From contig NZ_FQTT01000004.1 in NCBI RefSeq assembly GCF_900098745.1, positions 1-35,525 of the forward strand: a stretch of 35,525 nucleotides of DNA, written 5' to 3'. Position numbers and translations under genes: made by a program. Below the pieces are notes generated by a model. The model saw only the letters and a program-made list of their open reading frames with translations. It ran no database searches and was not told the DNA's origin. Shown here piece after piece: positions 16,703-25,162 of the stretch (position 1 is its first letter; each line of letters begins with the position of its first letter). This DNA is from Actinomyces glycerinitolerans. Lineage in GTDB: Bacteria > Actinomycetota > Actinomycetes > Actinomycetales > Actinomycetaceae.

Positions 16703-16708
16703 TCGAGC

Positions 16709-17539
16709 ATGTCGCTCACGGTGGTCACCGACTCGGCAGCCTGTCTGCCCGCCGCGCTCGCGGATGCGCGCGGCATCGTCGTCGTTCCCCTGCATACCGT
16801 GGAGGCGGACGACGGCGCGGCGACGACGGCGCGCCCAACGGTCGCCGAACTCATTGACGCCTACCGCCTGGCCGCGCGGCGCGGCGACGAGGTGCTCGCG
16901 GTGCATGTCACGGCCGCCCTGTCGGGAACGGTCGACAACGCCCGAACGGCGGCGCGCGAACTGGCCACACAGGGGATACCGGTCACGGTCCTGGACTCCG
17001 GGGCCTCGGGCGGCGCACTGGGACTGGCCGCCCTGGCCGCCGCCGAGGCCGACGACGCCCGCCGCGGTGCCGCCCGCGCCCGCGAGTCGACGGCCCGCTC
17101 CAGGCTGTTCTTCCTGGTTCAGGACCTGAACCACCTGCGGCGCGGCGGCAGGCTCAACCGTGGCACCGCCTTCGTCGGCGGAACCCTGGGCATTCGCCCC
17201 ATCCTGACCACCGGGCCGGAGGGAATCGGCGTAGTCGAGACAGTCCGTGGTGCCGCCCGCGCCCGCCGCCACCTGATCGCGCAGGCCGTGCGCGCGGCGG
17301 GTGGAACCGCCCTGACCGGCCCGCGGCCACCCGCCGCGCCGGTGCGACTGGCCGTTCACTACGGCGACGATCCGGCCGACGGACGCGCCCTGGAGAACGA
17401 TCTGGCAGATGCCATGGTCGAGGCCGGAGCCGTCGTCGAGTCCATCATGCGTTCACCCGCCGACCCGGCCAGCCGCGTCCACCTGGGCCCCGGCGCCCTG
17501 GGCATCGTCGTCGCCCCGCACCTGGAGCCGCCGCGCTAG
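16709..17539 (+). CDS. DegV-family fatty-acid-binding protein
   Basis: A 276-residue cytoplasmic protein of the DegV (FakB-like) family. These proteins bind a fatty acid and in Firmicutes present it to the kinase FakA. Visible features are the N-terminal VVTDSAACLP, the loop HVTAALSGTVDNARTAA, the DSGASGGALGL segment and LNHLRRGGRLNRGTAFVGGTLGIRPIL, which line the lipid pocket. The tail HLGPGALGIVVAP matches the family end. The frame is open upstream to 16319, but the domain begins right after the ATG at 16709 and a -10 box sits 6 nt before it. No FakA-like kinase gene is visible here. Confidence 0.9.
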   Translation: MSLTVVTDSAACLPAALADARGIVVVPLHTVEADDGAATTARPTVAELIDAYRLAARRGDEVLAVHVTAALSGTVDNARTAARELATQGIPVTVLDSGASGGALGLAALAAAEADDARRGAARARESTARSRLFFLVQDLNHLRRGGRLNRGTAFVGGTLGIRPILTTGPEGIGVVETVRGAARARRHLIAQAVRAAGGTALTGPRPPAAPVRLAVHYGDDPADGRALENDLADAMVEAGAVVESIMRSPADPASRVHLGPGALGIVVAPHLEPPR

Positions 17540-17630
17540 TACACGCGCCGCCAGTGTCCACAGGCACCGTTCGCCGCACCCACCGCCGACGCCATCCACA
17601 GTCCCAAAGACGGGGCGACCCCAGTCGCCC

Positions 17631-17636
17631 TACCGT
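17631..17636 (+). promoter_or_regulatory. -10 box of leaderless comEA
   Basis: TACCGT lies 6 nt before the ATG at 17643. No purine-rich Shine-Dalgarno is present. Confidence 0.55.
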
Positions 17637-17642
17637 CGGCGC

Positions 17643-18413
17643 ATGAGCGGCAAACGGGTGGCGGACCGGGTGGGCAAACGCCCCCTGACGGACTTCGTGC
17701 GCATCGCCTGCTCCACCGACCCGATCGAACCGGTGCGACGCCCGCGGCGACTCGCCCTCGCCCCCAGGGCCGCCATCGGCATCGGCATCGCCCTGGTGAC
17801 ACTGGCACTCGTTCTCGCCCTGCGCACGGTGATGGTCGCCCCCAAGCCCCACAGCCGCGATGCCGCCACCACTTCGGCTGCCCCCGCGGCGACCGTCCCG
17901 GCTACCGATCCACTGGGAACCGTCGCACCGGCCGGCGCTGAGGCGGGTGAGGAGGTGGTGGTGCACGTCGCCGGCGCCGTCACCAGCCCCGGCGTGGTCG
18001 TGCTGCCGGCGGGTGCCCGCGTCGTCGACGCGATCGCCGCCGCGGACGGTGCCCTGCCCGACGCGGACACCGACCAGCTCAACCTCGCCCGCATCCTCTC
18101 CGACGGCGAGCAGGTGCGTGTGCCGCACCAGGGAGAGGACGCCTCAAACTGGAACCTGGACGACGCCACCGCGGCGGGAACGAGCGCCGCGGGGAATGAC
18201 GGCGGCGCCGAAGCCACCGGCGGCCGCGTCAACATCAACACCGCCACCGCCGCCGAACTGGAAGGCCTGACCGGCATCGGACCCGCCCTGGCCCAGCGCA
18301 TCGTCGACTACCGCACCGAACACGGCCCCTTCACCGCCGTCGACGAACTCACCGACGTCTCCGGCATCGGCGCCGCCAAGCTCGAGGCACTCCGAGACGA
18401 GGCGACCGTATGA
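17643..18413 (+). CDS. comEA: Competence protein ComEA, DNA-binding helix-hairpin-helix protein
   Basis: A 256-residue membrane-anchored DNA-binding protein. After a basic cytoplasmic N-terminus there is one transmembrane helix (about 42-62), then an Ala/Thr/Pro linker, an SLBB domain (about 104-162, VVVHVAGAVTSPGVVVLPAGARV) and a double helix-hairpin-helix (about 195-252). The latter reads VNINTATAAELEGLTGIGP and later LTDVSGIGAAKLEAL. It would bind incoming double-stranded DNA outside the membrane and hand it to ComEC. The stop overlaps the comEC start (ATGA). The ATG at 17643 sits 6 nt after a -10 box and just before the basic segment and helix. Whether this organism is competent cannot be judged from here. 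Confidence 0.92.
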   Translation: MSGKRVADRVGKRPLTDFVRIACSTDPIEPVRRPRRLALAPRAAIGIGIALVTLALVLALRTVMVAPKPHSRDAATTSAAPAATVPATDPLGTVAPAGAEAGEEVVVHVAGAVTSPGVVVLPAGARVVDAIAAADGALPDADTDQLNLARILSDGEQVRVPHQGEDASNWNLDDATAAGTSAAGNDGGAEATGGRVNINTATAAELEGLTGIGPALAQRIVDYRTEHGPFTAVDELTDVSGIGAAKLEALRDEATV

Positions 18414-20146
18414 ACAGCGATCGCATGAGTGCCAGGGCGGTCGGTGCGCGTCGGCACCGCGCCCACCGCACCGAGACCGCCCCCTGGGACGATCCCGCCA
18501 CCCTGCGCCGCCTGTCCCCGAACCGGCGTGCGCGGCGCGCCATCAGCGACAGTGCCCCACCGCCACTCGACCTGCGGCTGGCCCCCGCCGCGGTCGGTGC
18601 CTGGGCCGGCGCCTTCTGGGCGATCGGCCTCGGCGGAGAACAGCCCTGGCTACCTGCGGCGGTCGGTGCGGCCGGTGCCATGCTGGCAGCAATCCCCCTG
18701 GGCGTGGCCGGTGCCCGTTTCCGTCCTCCCCGGCACCGCCACGACCCCAGGCCCGGCGCCAACGCCCCCGACGGCTCCGCGATCGGATCGGTCTCCGCCT
18801 CACTGCTCGTACTGGTACTGGCGGTCGCAGCGGTGCTCGCGGCCACCGCGGCCGGCTCCTGGGCTCGCAGCCGCGATCCACTCACCCTTGCCGCCGCGCA
18901 GGAGCGCACCGTCATCCTGACCGGCACGGTCACCCGCACACCGCGCGCCACCGCCACCGCACGCTGGACGACCGTCTTGACCACGCTCGCCGTCGACACC
19001 GTCGACGGCGCCCCCTCTCGCCTTACGGCAACCGTCCTGGGAGACGCCGACTGGTTGAAGGTGCCCATGGGCGCACCGGTGCGCGTACAGGCGCGGCTGC
19101 GCCCCGCGGACCCCGGCGGCGCCGAGGCCGCCATTATCGCCACCAACGCCACAATGACCACCACCGGCCCCGCCACCGGGGTGCTCGGCACCGTCGCCTC
19201 CCTGCGTGACGGGCTCATCACCGCCGTCGGGCCGGAGCCCGCCCGGACGAAACCCGGGAGCGGGACCCGGATGACCTGGCCGCCCGGCGCCCGCGCCCTC
19301 GTGCCCGGCGTCGCCCTCGGGGACGACCACGCGCTGCCCACCGAGGTGCGCGAGGACATGCGCACCGTGTCCATGACCCACTTGACGGCGGTCTCCGGTG
19401 AGCACGTAGCCATCGTCCTGGGCCTGGCGCTGACCGGACTGGGCATCCTGCCCCGGTGGGCGCGTGCCGGCGTCGGCGCCCTGGTCCTGGCCGGGCTGGT
19501 GGTGCTGGTGCGTCCGGACGGCTCCGTGCTGCGGGCGGCCACCATGGGCGCGGTCATGCTGCTGGGCGTGGCTGCGGGAAGACGCTCCGCCTCTCTGCCC
19601 GCCCTGTGCACCGGGGTGATCGTCCTGCTACTGGTCGACCCGTGGCAGGCCCGCGACTACGGCTTCGCCCTGTCCGTGCTGGCCACCGCCGGCATCCTGC
19701 TCGGCGCCGCCCCGCTGACCGCCGCCCTGTCCCGCCGCCTGCCGCGCCCGCTGGCCGCCGGCCTGGCGCTGCCGGTGGTCGCACAACTCGCCTGCGCCCC
19801 GGTGCTGGTGCTCCTGCGTCCGAGCGTCGGCATCTGGTCGGTGGCGGCCAATGTGCTCGCCGCCCCGCCCGTGCCCGTAGCCACCGTCTGCGGCATCCTC
19901 GCCGCCCTGGTGGCGCCGTGGTGGCCGCAGGCCGCAGCGGTGATCGCGTGGCCGGCTACGGCCTCTTGCGCCTGGCTGGCGCTGGTGGCCCGGGTGTGCG
20001 CCCGCCTTCCGGGCGCTGCCCTCGCCTGGCCGGGGCAGTTGGGCGGGGCGCTGTTGCTGGCCGGCATAGAGGCGGCGGCGATCGCGGCCCTGTATCGGCG
20101 TGGCCGGCGGCGCGCACATACCCCCGGCCGCCGTGGCAGGCTATGA
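18410..20146 (+). CDS. comEC: ComEC/Rec2-family DNA-uptake channel (short form)
   Basis: A 578-residue polytopic membrane protein. The first 50 residues are basic and unstructured. They are followed by two or three helices, an extracytoplasmic OB-like domain (about 160-260) and the Competence domain with many helices (about 300-560). The signature appears as MTHLTAVSGEHVAIVLGL, then GSVLRAATMGAVMLL and LLVDPWQARDYGFALSVLATAGIL. The C-terminal metallo-beta-lactamase-like nuclease domain found in Bacillus ComEC is absent, as is usual in many actinobacteria. It overlaps comEA by 4 nt, and holA follows after 3 nt, so the three genes can share a transcript. It should carry single-stranded DNA across the membrane. 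Confidence 0.92.
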   Translation: MNSDRMSARAVGARRHRAHRTETAPWDDPATLRRLSPNRRARRAISDSAPPPLDLRLAPAAVGAWAGAFWAIGLGGEQPWLPAAVGAAGAMLAAIPLGVAGARFRPPRHRHDPRPGANAPDGSAIGSVSASLLVLVLAVAAVLAATAAGSWARSRDPLTLAAAQERTVILTGTVTRTPRATATARWTTVLTTLAVDTVDGAPSRLTATVLGDADWLKVPMGAPVRVQARLRPADPGGAEAAIIATNATMTTTGPATGVLGTVASLRDGLITAVGPEPARTKPGSGTRMTWPPGARALVPGVALGDDHALPTEVREDMRTVSMTHLTAVSGEHVAIVLGLALTGLGILPRWARAGVGALVLAGLVVLVRPDGSVLRAATMGAVMLLGVAAGRRSASLPALCTGVIVLLLVDPWQARDYGFALSVLATAGILLGAAPLTAALSRRLPRPLAAGLALPVVAQLACAPVLVLLRPSVGIWSVAANVLAAPPVPVATVCGILAALVAPWWPQAAAVIAWPATASCAWLALVARVCARLPGAALAWPGQLGGALLLAGIEAAAIAALYRRGRRRAHTPGRRGRL

Positions 20147-20149
20147 GCC

Positions 20150-21184
20150 ATGGCAACCTCCCGAACCTCCCGCGGCGGCCGCCGCGCCCCCGCCGGACCC
20201 GCCTGGGACGAGGTCGAGCTCGCGCCGATCGTGCTGATCCGGGCGGGGGAGGAGCTGCTCGCCGACCGGGCCGTATCGCGGCTCCAGGCCCAGGCGCGCC
20301 GACGGGACCCGGCCACCGAGGTCACCATCGTCCAGGCCGCCACCTACGAGGCCCACCAGCTGGACACGCTGGTGTCGCCATCCCTGTTCGGCGAGCCCAA
20401 GCTCGTGCTCATACCCGCCCTGGAGCAGATGACCGACGCGCTGCTGACGGACCTGCTCGCCTACGTGCCCGCGCCCGCCCCGGATGTCACCGTGATCCTG
20501 CGGCACAACGGCGGCCAGCGCGGCAAGAGGCTACTGGACGCGCTCGCCAAGTCCCCCTACCCGGTCTGCACGATCCAGGCCGTGAAGTCTCCCAAGGACA
20601 AGGCCGCCCTGGTGAGCGCGGACGTACGGCGGGCCGGGCGCCGCATGGAGCCCGACGCCGTCGGGGCGCTGGTTGACGCGCTCGGAAACGACCTGCGGGA
20701 ACTGTGTGCGGCCGCCGAGCAACTCATATCCGACACGCAGGGCACCATCACCGTTGACATCGTCAACACCTACTACGCCGGTCGCTTCGAGGCCACCGGC
20801 TTCACCGTCGCCGACGCCGCCGCGGCGGGGAACGTCGCCCAGGCCGTCACCGCCCTGCGGCACGCCCTGGCCACCGGCACCGACCCGGTGCCCATCGTCG
20901 CCGCCCTGGCCATGAAGATCCGCCAACTCGCCCGGGTCGCCGCCATGGGTGGTCGCCGTGGCATGACCGCTCGCGACCTGGGCATGGCGCCGTGGCAGGC
21001 AGACCGCGCCCGCCGCGAGCTGGCCGGCTGGTCCGACGACGCCCTCGCCGTGGCGATCCAGGCGGTAGCCCGCGCCGACGCCGAGGTCAAGGGCGCCTCC
21101 CGCGACCCCGTCTACGCCGTCGAGCGGGCCGTTATCACCATCTGCGACGCCCGCCGCGGAAGAGTGCCGGGGCGCTCCTCCTAG
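20150..21184 (+). CDS. holA: DNA polymerase III subunit delta
   Basis: A 344-residue clamp-loader subunit that opens the beta clamp during replication. The fold is the three-domain delta type: an N-terminal Rossmann-like region (VLIRAGEELLADRAVSRL, SPSLFGEPKLVLIPALEQM) with a conserved clamp-contact segment, a middle lid region (KGKDK-like SPKDKAALV, LRELCAAAEQLIS), and a C-terminal helical collar. Length is usual for the family (320-345). It begins 3 nt after the comEC stop, with no clear Shine-Dalgarno; CAGGCT lies 7 nt upstream and might act as a -10 box. Gene order comEA-comEC-holA is common in bacteria and supports the call. It converges on the riboflavin operon. Confidence 0.92.
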   Translation: MATSRTSRGGRRAPAGPAWDEVELAPIVLIRAGEELLADRAVSRLQAQARRRDPATEVTIVQAATYEAHQLDTLVSPSLFGEPKLVLIPALEQMTDALLTDLLAYVPAPAPDVTVILRHNGGQRGKRLLDALAKSPYPVCTIQAVKSPKDKAALVSADVRRAGRRMEPDAVGALVDALGNDLRELCAAAEQLISDTQGTITVDIVNTYYAGRFEATGFTVADAAAAGNVAQAVTALRHALATGTDPVPIVAALAMKIRQLARVAAMGGRRGMTARDLGMAPWQADRARRELAGWSDDALAVAIQAVARADAEVKGASRDPVYAVERAVITICDARRGRVPGRSS

Positions 21185-21221
21185 CGCCGGACCTACCGCC
21201 GGGTGCTTGGCCGCCCGCCGC

Positions 21222-21698
21222 TCAGGACTGCGCGATGGCGGCCAGAGTCAGCGCGGTGCGCATTGCCGCGCACGCCGCCTCGTAACCCTTGTCCTCGTCG
21301 GAGCCGGGGCCACCGCAGCGGGCGAGCGCCTGGGCCTCGTCGTCGCAGGTGAGCAGGCCGAAACCCACCGGCACCCCCGTGTCGAGGGCGACCCTGCTCA
21401 GCCCGTCGGTGGCGGCTCGGCACACGTAGTCGAAGTGCGGAGTGCCGCCGCGGATGACCACACCCAGCGCCACGACGGCATCGGCCCCGCCTCGCGCCGC
21501 GGCGGCGGCGAGGATCGGCAACTCGAAGGAGCCGACGGCCCGCACAACGTTCGCCCGCGCTCCGGCGTCCTCGATAGCGCGCAGGGCCCCCGCGAGCAGA
21601 CCGTCCATGACCTGTTCATGCCACTGGGCGGCGACAACCGTCACCTTCATGCCCTGCGCGCGCGGTGCACTCTGCTCCGGTGCCCCGGTTCCACTCAT
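21222..21698 (-). CDS. ribH: 6,7-dimethyl-8-ribityllumazine synthase
   Basis: A 158-residue enzyme that condenses the pyrimidine product of RibD with dihydroxybutanone phosphate to give lumazine, the penultimate step of riboflavin synthesis. Motifs are VVAAQWHEQV near the N-terminus, GSFELPILAAAAA, VVALGVVIRGGTPHFDYVC (substrate-binding) and GVPVGFGLLTCDDEAQALARCG. The conserved catalytic histidine lies in the HFDYV segment, and a DKGYEAA motif follows. Length is typical. It is the last gene of the rib operon; its start overlaps the ribBA stop by 4 nt (ATGA). No clear terminator is seen between it and the convergent holA. Confidence 0.95.
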   Translation of the reverse strand: MSGTGAPEQSAPRAQGMKVTVVAAQWHEQVMDGLLAGALRAIEDAGARANVVRAVGSFELPILAAAAARGGADAVVALGVVIRGGTPHFDYVCRAATDGLSRVALDTGVPVGFGLLTCDDEAQALARCGGPGSDEDKGYEAACAAMRTALTLAAIAQS

Positions 21699-23104
21699 CG
21701 TGCTGCTCCTTCGGTCTCGTTGATGCTGTCGCCGGTGCGGTCGCCGCTGTCGTTCAGTGCCGGTCGGTCACTGGAGGCCGTCTCCTCGGAGGGCAGGGCA
21801 GCCGACGGGGGAGGTGTCCCGCCGGCGTCGAGCCCCGTGAACAGGTGCCCCATGCGATCACGTTTGGTGCGCAGGTAGGTGAGGTTCTCCCCGTTGGCGA
21901 AGGTCGGCGTCGCCCGCCGGGCGGACACGCTCACCCCGTAGCGCTCCAGGCCCGCGACCTTGTCCGGGTTGTTCGTCATGAGCTCGACCGAGCGCACGCC
22001 GAGGAACCTCAGCACCTGGGCGGCGGTGGCATAGCTGCGCGCATCGGCCGGCAGCCCCAGTGCGACGTTGGCGTCGAGGGTGTCCATGCCCTCCTCCTGG
22101 AGCGCGTAGGCGCGCAGCTTGTCGATGAGCCCGATGCCGCGCCCCTCATGATCGGAGGCATAGACGAGCACGCCGCGTCCGCGGGCGCTGATCGTCTCCA
22201 TGGCGGCGCGCAGCTGCGGTCCGCAGTCGCAGCGCAGGGAGGAGAGGACGTCGCCGGTCAGGCAGGCGGAGTGCACCCTGGTGAGGACGTCCTCGCCGTC
22301 GCCGATGCTGCCGCACACGAGCGCGAGGTACTCGGCGCCGTCGACCCGGCTGCGCAGGGCGTGAGCGGTGAACTCTCCGTGGGCGGTGGGCAGGTGCGCC
22401 GTGACGACCTCCTCGACGAGCTCCTCGTGCAGCCACCGGAAGTGTTCGAGCTCGCCTACCGAGATCATGGGTATGGAATGCGCGTCGGCCAACTGACGCA
22501 GCTCGTGGCGGCGCGCCATGGTTCCGTCGTCGTTGACGACCTCGACGAGGACCCCGACCGGGCGGTGACCGGACAGGCGCATGAGGTCGATGGCGGCCTC
22601 GGTGTGCCCGCGGCGCGCAAGAATCCCTCCCCGGCGGGCGCGCAGCGGGAAGACGTGGCCGGGGTGGACGAGGTCGGTCGGTACGGAGTCCGGGTCTGCC
22701 AGGACGCGGATGGTGCGTGCCCGGTCGGCGGCGCTCACGCCGGTCGTAACCCCGTTGCGGGCGTCTGCGCTCAGCGTGAAGGCCGTTCGCTTGGGGTCGG
22801 TATTGCGCTCAGTCATCATGGGGATGTCCAGGCGTTCGAGCTCCTCCGCCGTCGTGGGCACGCAGATGATTCCCGTTGAGTGGCGGACGGCGAAGGCCAG
22901 TTGCTCGGCGGTGGCCGTCTGTGCCGGGAAAATGAGGTCCCCCTCGTTCTCCCGGGCCTCGTCGTCGACGACGATCACCATGTGGCCTGCGCGGAGCGCG
23001 CCGAGGGCCTGCTCGACGGTGTCGAAGCGGATGCCGGCAGACGTGTCCGCGGGGCCGGCAGTCGGATCGTCCCGGTGCTCCATGGGGCGGGTGCTGTCGG
23101 GCAT
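21695..23104 (-). CDS. ribBA: Bifunctional DHBP synthase / GTP cyclohydrolase II
   Basis: A 469-residue enzyme with two riboflavin-pathway activities. The N-terminal half (about 25-220) is 3,4-dihydroxy-2-butanone-4-phosphate synthase, with VDDEARENEGDLIF, GVTTGVSAADRARTI and HVFPLRARRGGILARRGHTEA. The C-terminal half is GTP cyclohydrolase II, with zinc cysteines in CLTGDVLSSLRCDCG and the catalytic segment HEGRGIGLIDKLRAYALQ. The usual HSECLTG appears here as HSACLTG and the LTNNP motif as MTNNP, mild departures from the common pattern. The last 40 residues are a disordered tail. The ATG at 23104 is preferred over a GTG at 23110 because GGAGGAG is 8 nt before it. The gene slightly overlaps or abuts ribE. 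Confidence 0.94.
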   Translation of the reverse strand: MPDSTRPMEHRDDPTAGPADTSAGIRFDTVEQALGALRAGHMVIVVDDEARENEGDLIFPAQTATAEQLAFAVRHSTGIICVPTTAEELERLDIPMMTERNTDPKRTAFTLSADARNGVTTGVSAADRARTIRVLADPDSVPTDLVHPGHVFPLRARRGGILARRGHTEAAIDLMRLSGHRPVGVLVEVVNDDGTMARRHELRQLADAHSIPMISVGELEHFRWLHEELVEEVVTAHLPTAHGEFTAHALRSRVDGAEYLALVCGSIGDGEDVLTRVHSACLTGDVLSSLRCDCGPQLRAAMETISARGRGVLVYASDHEGRGIGLIDKLRAYALQEEGMDTLDANVALGLPADARSYATAAQVLRFLGVRSVELMTNNPDKVAGLERYGVSVSARRATPTFANGENLTYLRTKRDRMGHLFTGLDAGGTPPPSAALPSEETASSDRPALNDSGDRTGDSINETEGAAR

Positions 23105-23106
23105 GC

Positions 23107-23751
23107 TCACGCCTCCTCCCGATCCGACCCGGCGGTGAGGAGCCGTTCGACGTACTTCGACATGACATCGACCTCCAGGTTCACCCGATCGCCCGGCGCT
23201 CTGATGCCGAGGGTCGTGCGGCGCAGAGTCTCTGGAATGAGGCCGACGGTGAAGGACGGCCCGCCCCGGTCCGGGTCCTTGCCATTCCCGGTAACGTCGT
23301 CGACGTCGACCACGGTCAGGGAGACCCCGTCGAGGGCGACGGAGCCCTTGCCGGCGACGTAGCGGGCGAGATGTCGGGGCAGGCCGAGGCGCACGAGGTC
23401 CCAGTGCTCCCCGTGCCGGCGGTCAAGGATGTTGACGGTTGCGTCGACATGTCCCTGGACGATGTGCCCGCCCAGGCGGTCACCCGCGCGCAGCGCCCGT
23501 TCGAGGTTGACGTGGTGGTCGGGGGTCAGGTCGCCCAGGTTGGTGCGGGCGAGTGTCTCCGCCATGAGGTCCGCGGTGAAGGCGCCGTCGTACAGTTCGG
23601 TGACGGTCAGGCAGCAGCCGTTGACGGCGATGGAGTCGCCCTCCCGCGCGTCCCGGGTGACCGTCGGCGCGTCGACCGTGAGCCGGGCGGAGTCTGCCAT
23701 GGCTTCGAGCCGGACGACCCGTCCGAGCTCCTCAACGATTCCCGTGAACAT
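23107..23751 (-). CDS. ribE: Riboflavin synthase, alpha type
   Basis: A 214-residue enzyme that dismutates two lumazine molecules to riboflavin. It begins MFTGIVEELGRVV, the hallmark of the family, and has two repeated lumazine-binding barrels. The first includes GDSIAVNGCCLTVTEL and MAETLARTNLG. The second includes GGHIVQGHVDATVNI, GSVALDGVSLTVVDV and IPETLRRTTLG. Length is typical (200-220). The start overlaps the ribD stop by one base (TGATG), and its end abuts ribBA, so translation is coupled along the operon. Confidence 0.95.
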   Translation of the reverse strand: MFTGIVEELGRVVRLEAMADSARLTVDAPTVTRDAREGDSIAVNGCCLTVTELYDGAFTADLMAETLARTNLGDLTPDHHVNLERALRAGDRLGGHIVQGHVDATVNILDRRHGEHWDLVRLGLPRHLARYVAGKGSVALDGVSLTVVDVDDVTGNGKDPDRGGPSFTVGLIPETLRRTTLGIRAPGDRVNLEVDVMSKYVERLLTAGSDREEA

Positions 23752-24872
23752 CAGTGATTCTCCTCAGCGTGTTGTGGGGTAGTGGGTGGAGTCATGGATG
23801 AGGGGACGGTTGTGGTGGCGCGGTCTGTGCCGCCGAGATCACCGGTCACGCGGATCGCAGGATCGCCGCCCGCGTCGAGAACCTCGACGTGAACCTGTCC
23901 GAGGCGCAGGATGTCGGCGATCGTCGACACTCCGAAGTCAGCTGTGGCGGCGGGCCCGGCGCCGAGCAGCGCGGGCGCGATGTAGGCGACCACCTCGTCG
24001 ATTACGCCCGCGCGCAGGAAGGCGGCCGCGAGGGTGGGGCCGCCCTCCAGGAGGACGTGGCGGATCTCGCGAGCGGCGAGGGCGTTGAGTACGGCGTGCG
24101 GGTCGCGCTCCGACAGCAGGAGGTGATTGTCGTCGGCGAGCACCCGCGCGGTGGGTGGGACGGGACGCGAGCCGACGACGACGCGCAGCGGCTGAAGTCT
24201 GGCCGGAGCCGGTTCATCCGTCTCGTCACGGATGGTGAGTGCTGGGTCGTCGGCGAGTACGGTGCCGGTGCCCACCACGATGGCATCACAGTCGCGGCGC
24301 AGGCGGTGTGCGTCGTGTCGGGCCGCCGGAGGGGTGATCCAACGGCTTGTCGCATCGGCAGCGGCGATGCGGCCGTCGAGGGTCGCCGCGAGCTTCCAGG
24401 TCACCATGGGACGGCCGGTCCTGACGGCGAAGAGCCAGGGGCGCATGAGCCGTGCGGCCTGCTCGGCGCACAGGCCACGCTGGACGCGGACCCCGGCGGC
24501 TGCGAGGGCGGCCGCACCGCCCCGAGCCTGCGCGGTGGGATCGTCCAGGGCGTAGACGACCTTGGCGACCCCCGCGTCGAGGAGTGCCTGAGAGCACGGG
24601 CCGGTGCGGCCCTGGTGATTGCAGGGCTCAAGCGTGACGACAGCGGTGGTGCCGCGCGCGCTGAAGCCCGACGCCGCCAGGTTCTTCAGGGCATCGACCT
24701 CGGCGTGGGCGGTGCCGGCGCCGCGGTGGTGGCCCTCGGCCAGGACGTCTCCCGTGCGGGAGAGAATGACGCAACCGACCCGGGGATTGGGACCGGCGGG
24801 GACGTCGGGGGAGGCGGCTGCGTCGAGGGCGCGGTGCATCGCGGCCGTCTCCGCAATCGAGAACGCGGTCAT
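23751..24872 (-). CDS. ribD: Bifunctional pyrimidine deaminase/reductase RibD
   Basis: A 373-residue enzyme catalysing two steps after GTP cyclohydrolase. The N-terminal deaminase domain carries the zinc site as HAEVDAL and PCNHQGRTGPCSQALLDAGV. The C-terminal reductase domain shows TWKLAATLDGRIAAADATSRWIT and VVGTGTVLADDP, and HVLLEGGPTLAAAFL. Length is usual. The ATG at 24872 is chosen because the first domain starts there and GGGAGAGG lies just upstream; the frame is open further but only through the riboswitch region. It is the first gene of the operon, under FMN riboswitch control, with its ribosome-binding site in a hairpin. Confidence 0.95.
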   Translation of the reverse strand: MTAFSIAETAAMHRALDAAASPDVPAGPNPRVGCVILSRTGDVLAEGHHRGAGTAHAEVDALKNLAASGFSARGTTAVVTLEPCNHQGRTGPCSQALLDAGVAKVVYALDDPTAQARGGAAALAAAGVRVQRGLCAEQAARLMRPWLFAVRTGRPMVTWKLAATLDGRIAAADATSRWITPPAARHDAHRLRRDCDAIVVGTGTVLADDPALTIRDETDEPAPARLQPLRVVVGSRPVPPTARVLADDNHLLLSERDPHAVLNALAAREIRHVLLEGGPTLAAAFLRAGVIDEVVAYIAPALLGAGPAATADFGVSTIADILRLGQVHVEVLDAGGDPAIRVTGDLGGTDRATTTVPSSMTPPTTPQHAEENH

Positions 24873-24875
24873 GTG

Positions 24876-24908
24876 GTCCTCTCCCTCGGGTGCGCTGGGG
24901 GAGAGGAC
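24876..24908 (-). promoter_or_regulatory. Hairpin sequestering the ribD ribosome-binding site
   Basis: GTCCTCTCCC (24908-24899 on the minus strand) pairs perfectly over 10 bp with GGGAGAGGAC (24885-24876), with a loop of 13. The second arm contains the ribD Shine-Dalgarno and ends 3 nt before the ATG. This is the expected shape of a translational expression platform for the FMN riboswitch just upstream. A competing anti-sequestor was not identified. Confidence 0.7.
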
Positions 24909-24955
24909 GCGCGGGCGCGTCGGCCAACGGCCACATGACGCGACATCGCGTGTCC

Positions 24956-25080
24956 CGTGTGCGCTTCCCATCCGGACTTTTACCGTCGGTCCAGGAGTTC
25001 CACCTGGTCAGCCGACCGCAGAAGCGGACGGGTCGCGGACTGTCACCGCCGGTTCGGACTTACACCGACCCCAGAGCACA
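24956..25080 (-). ncRNA. FMN riboswitch (RFN element)
   Basis: Read on the minus strand, the conserved RFN blocks occur in order: GGGTCGGTGTAAGTCC, ACCGGCGGTGACAGTCCGCG+ACC, GGTCGGCTGACCAGGTGGAA+CTCC, GACCGACGGTAAAAGTCCGG and ATGGGAAG. The closing helix P1 pairs CGTGTGC (25080-25074) with GCACACG (24962-24956). The aptamer binds flavin mononucleotide and should switch off the downstream rib operon. The aptamer ends about 85 nt before the ribD start; a hairpin covering the ribosome-binding site lies in that interval, and no terminator with a T-run is seen, which favours control of translation. Confidence 0.93.
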
Positions 25081-25092
25081 CGAGAATGTCTC

Positions 25093-25118
25093 GTTGCGGC
25101 GAATATACCGAGACATGG
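25093..25118 (+). repeat. Short interspersed motif, copy 2
   Basis: TGCGGCGAATATACCG followed by AGACATGGCG resembles copies 1 and 3 (see 1816-1840). Here it lies in the 82-bp gap between the end of the DUF1846 gene and the riboswitch. The flanks TGTCTCG (25085-25091) and CGAGACA (25107-25113) form a 7-bp inverted repeat around part of it. On the minus strand it contains TATATT, which could serve as -10 box of the rib operon promoter. Confidence 0.4.
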
Positions 25119-25162
25119 CGATTGACACCAGCGATTTCGGTGGGGAGAGGGAACAGGCCGGG

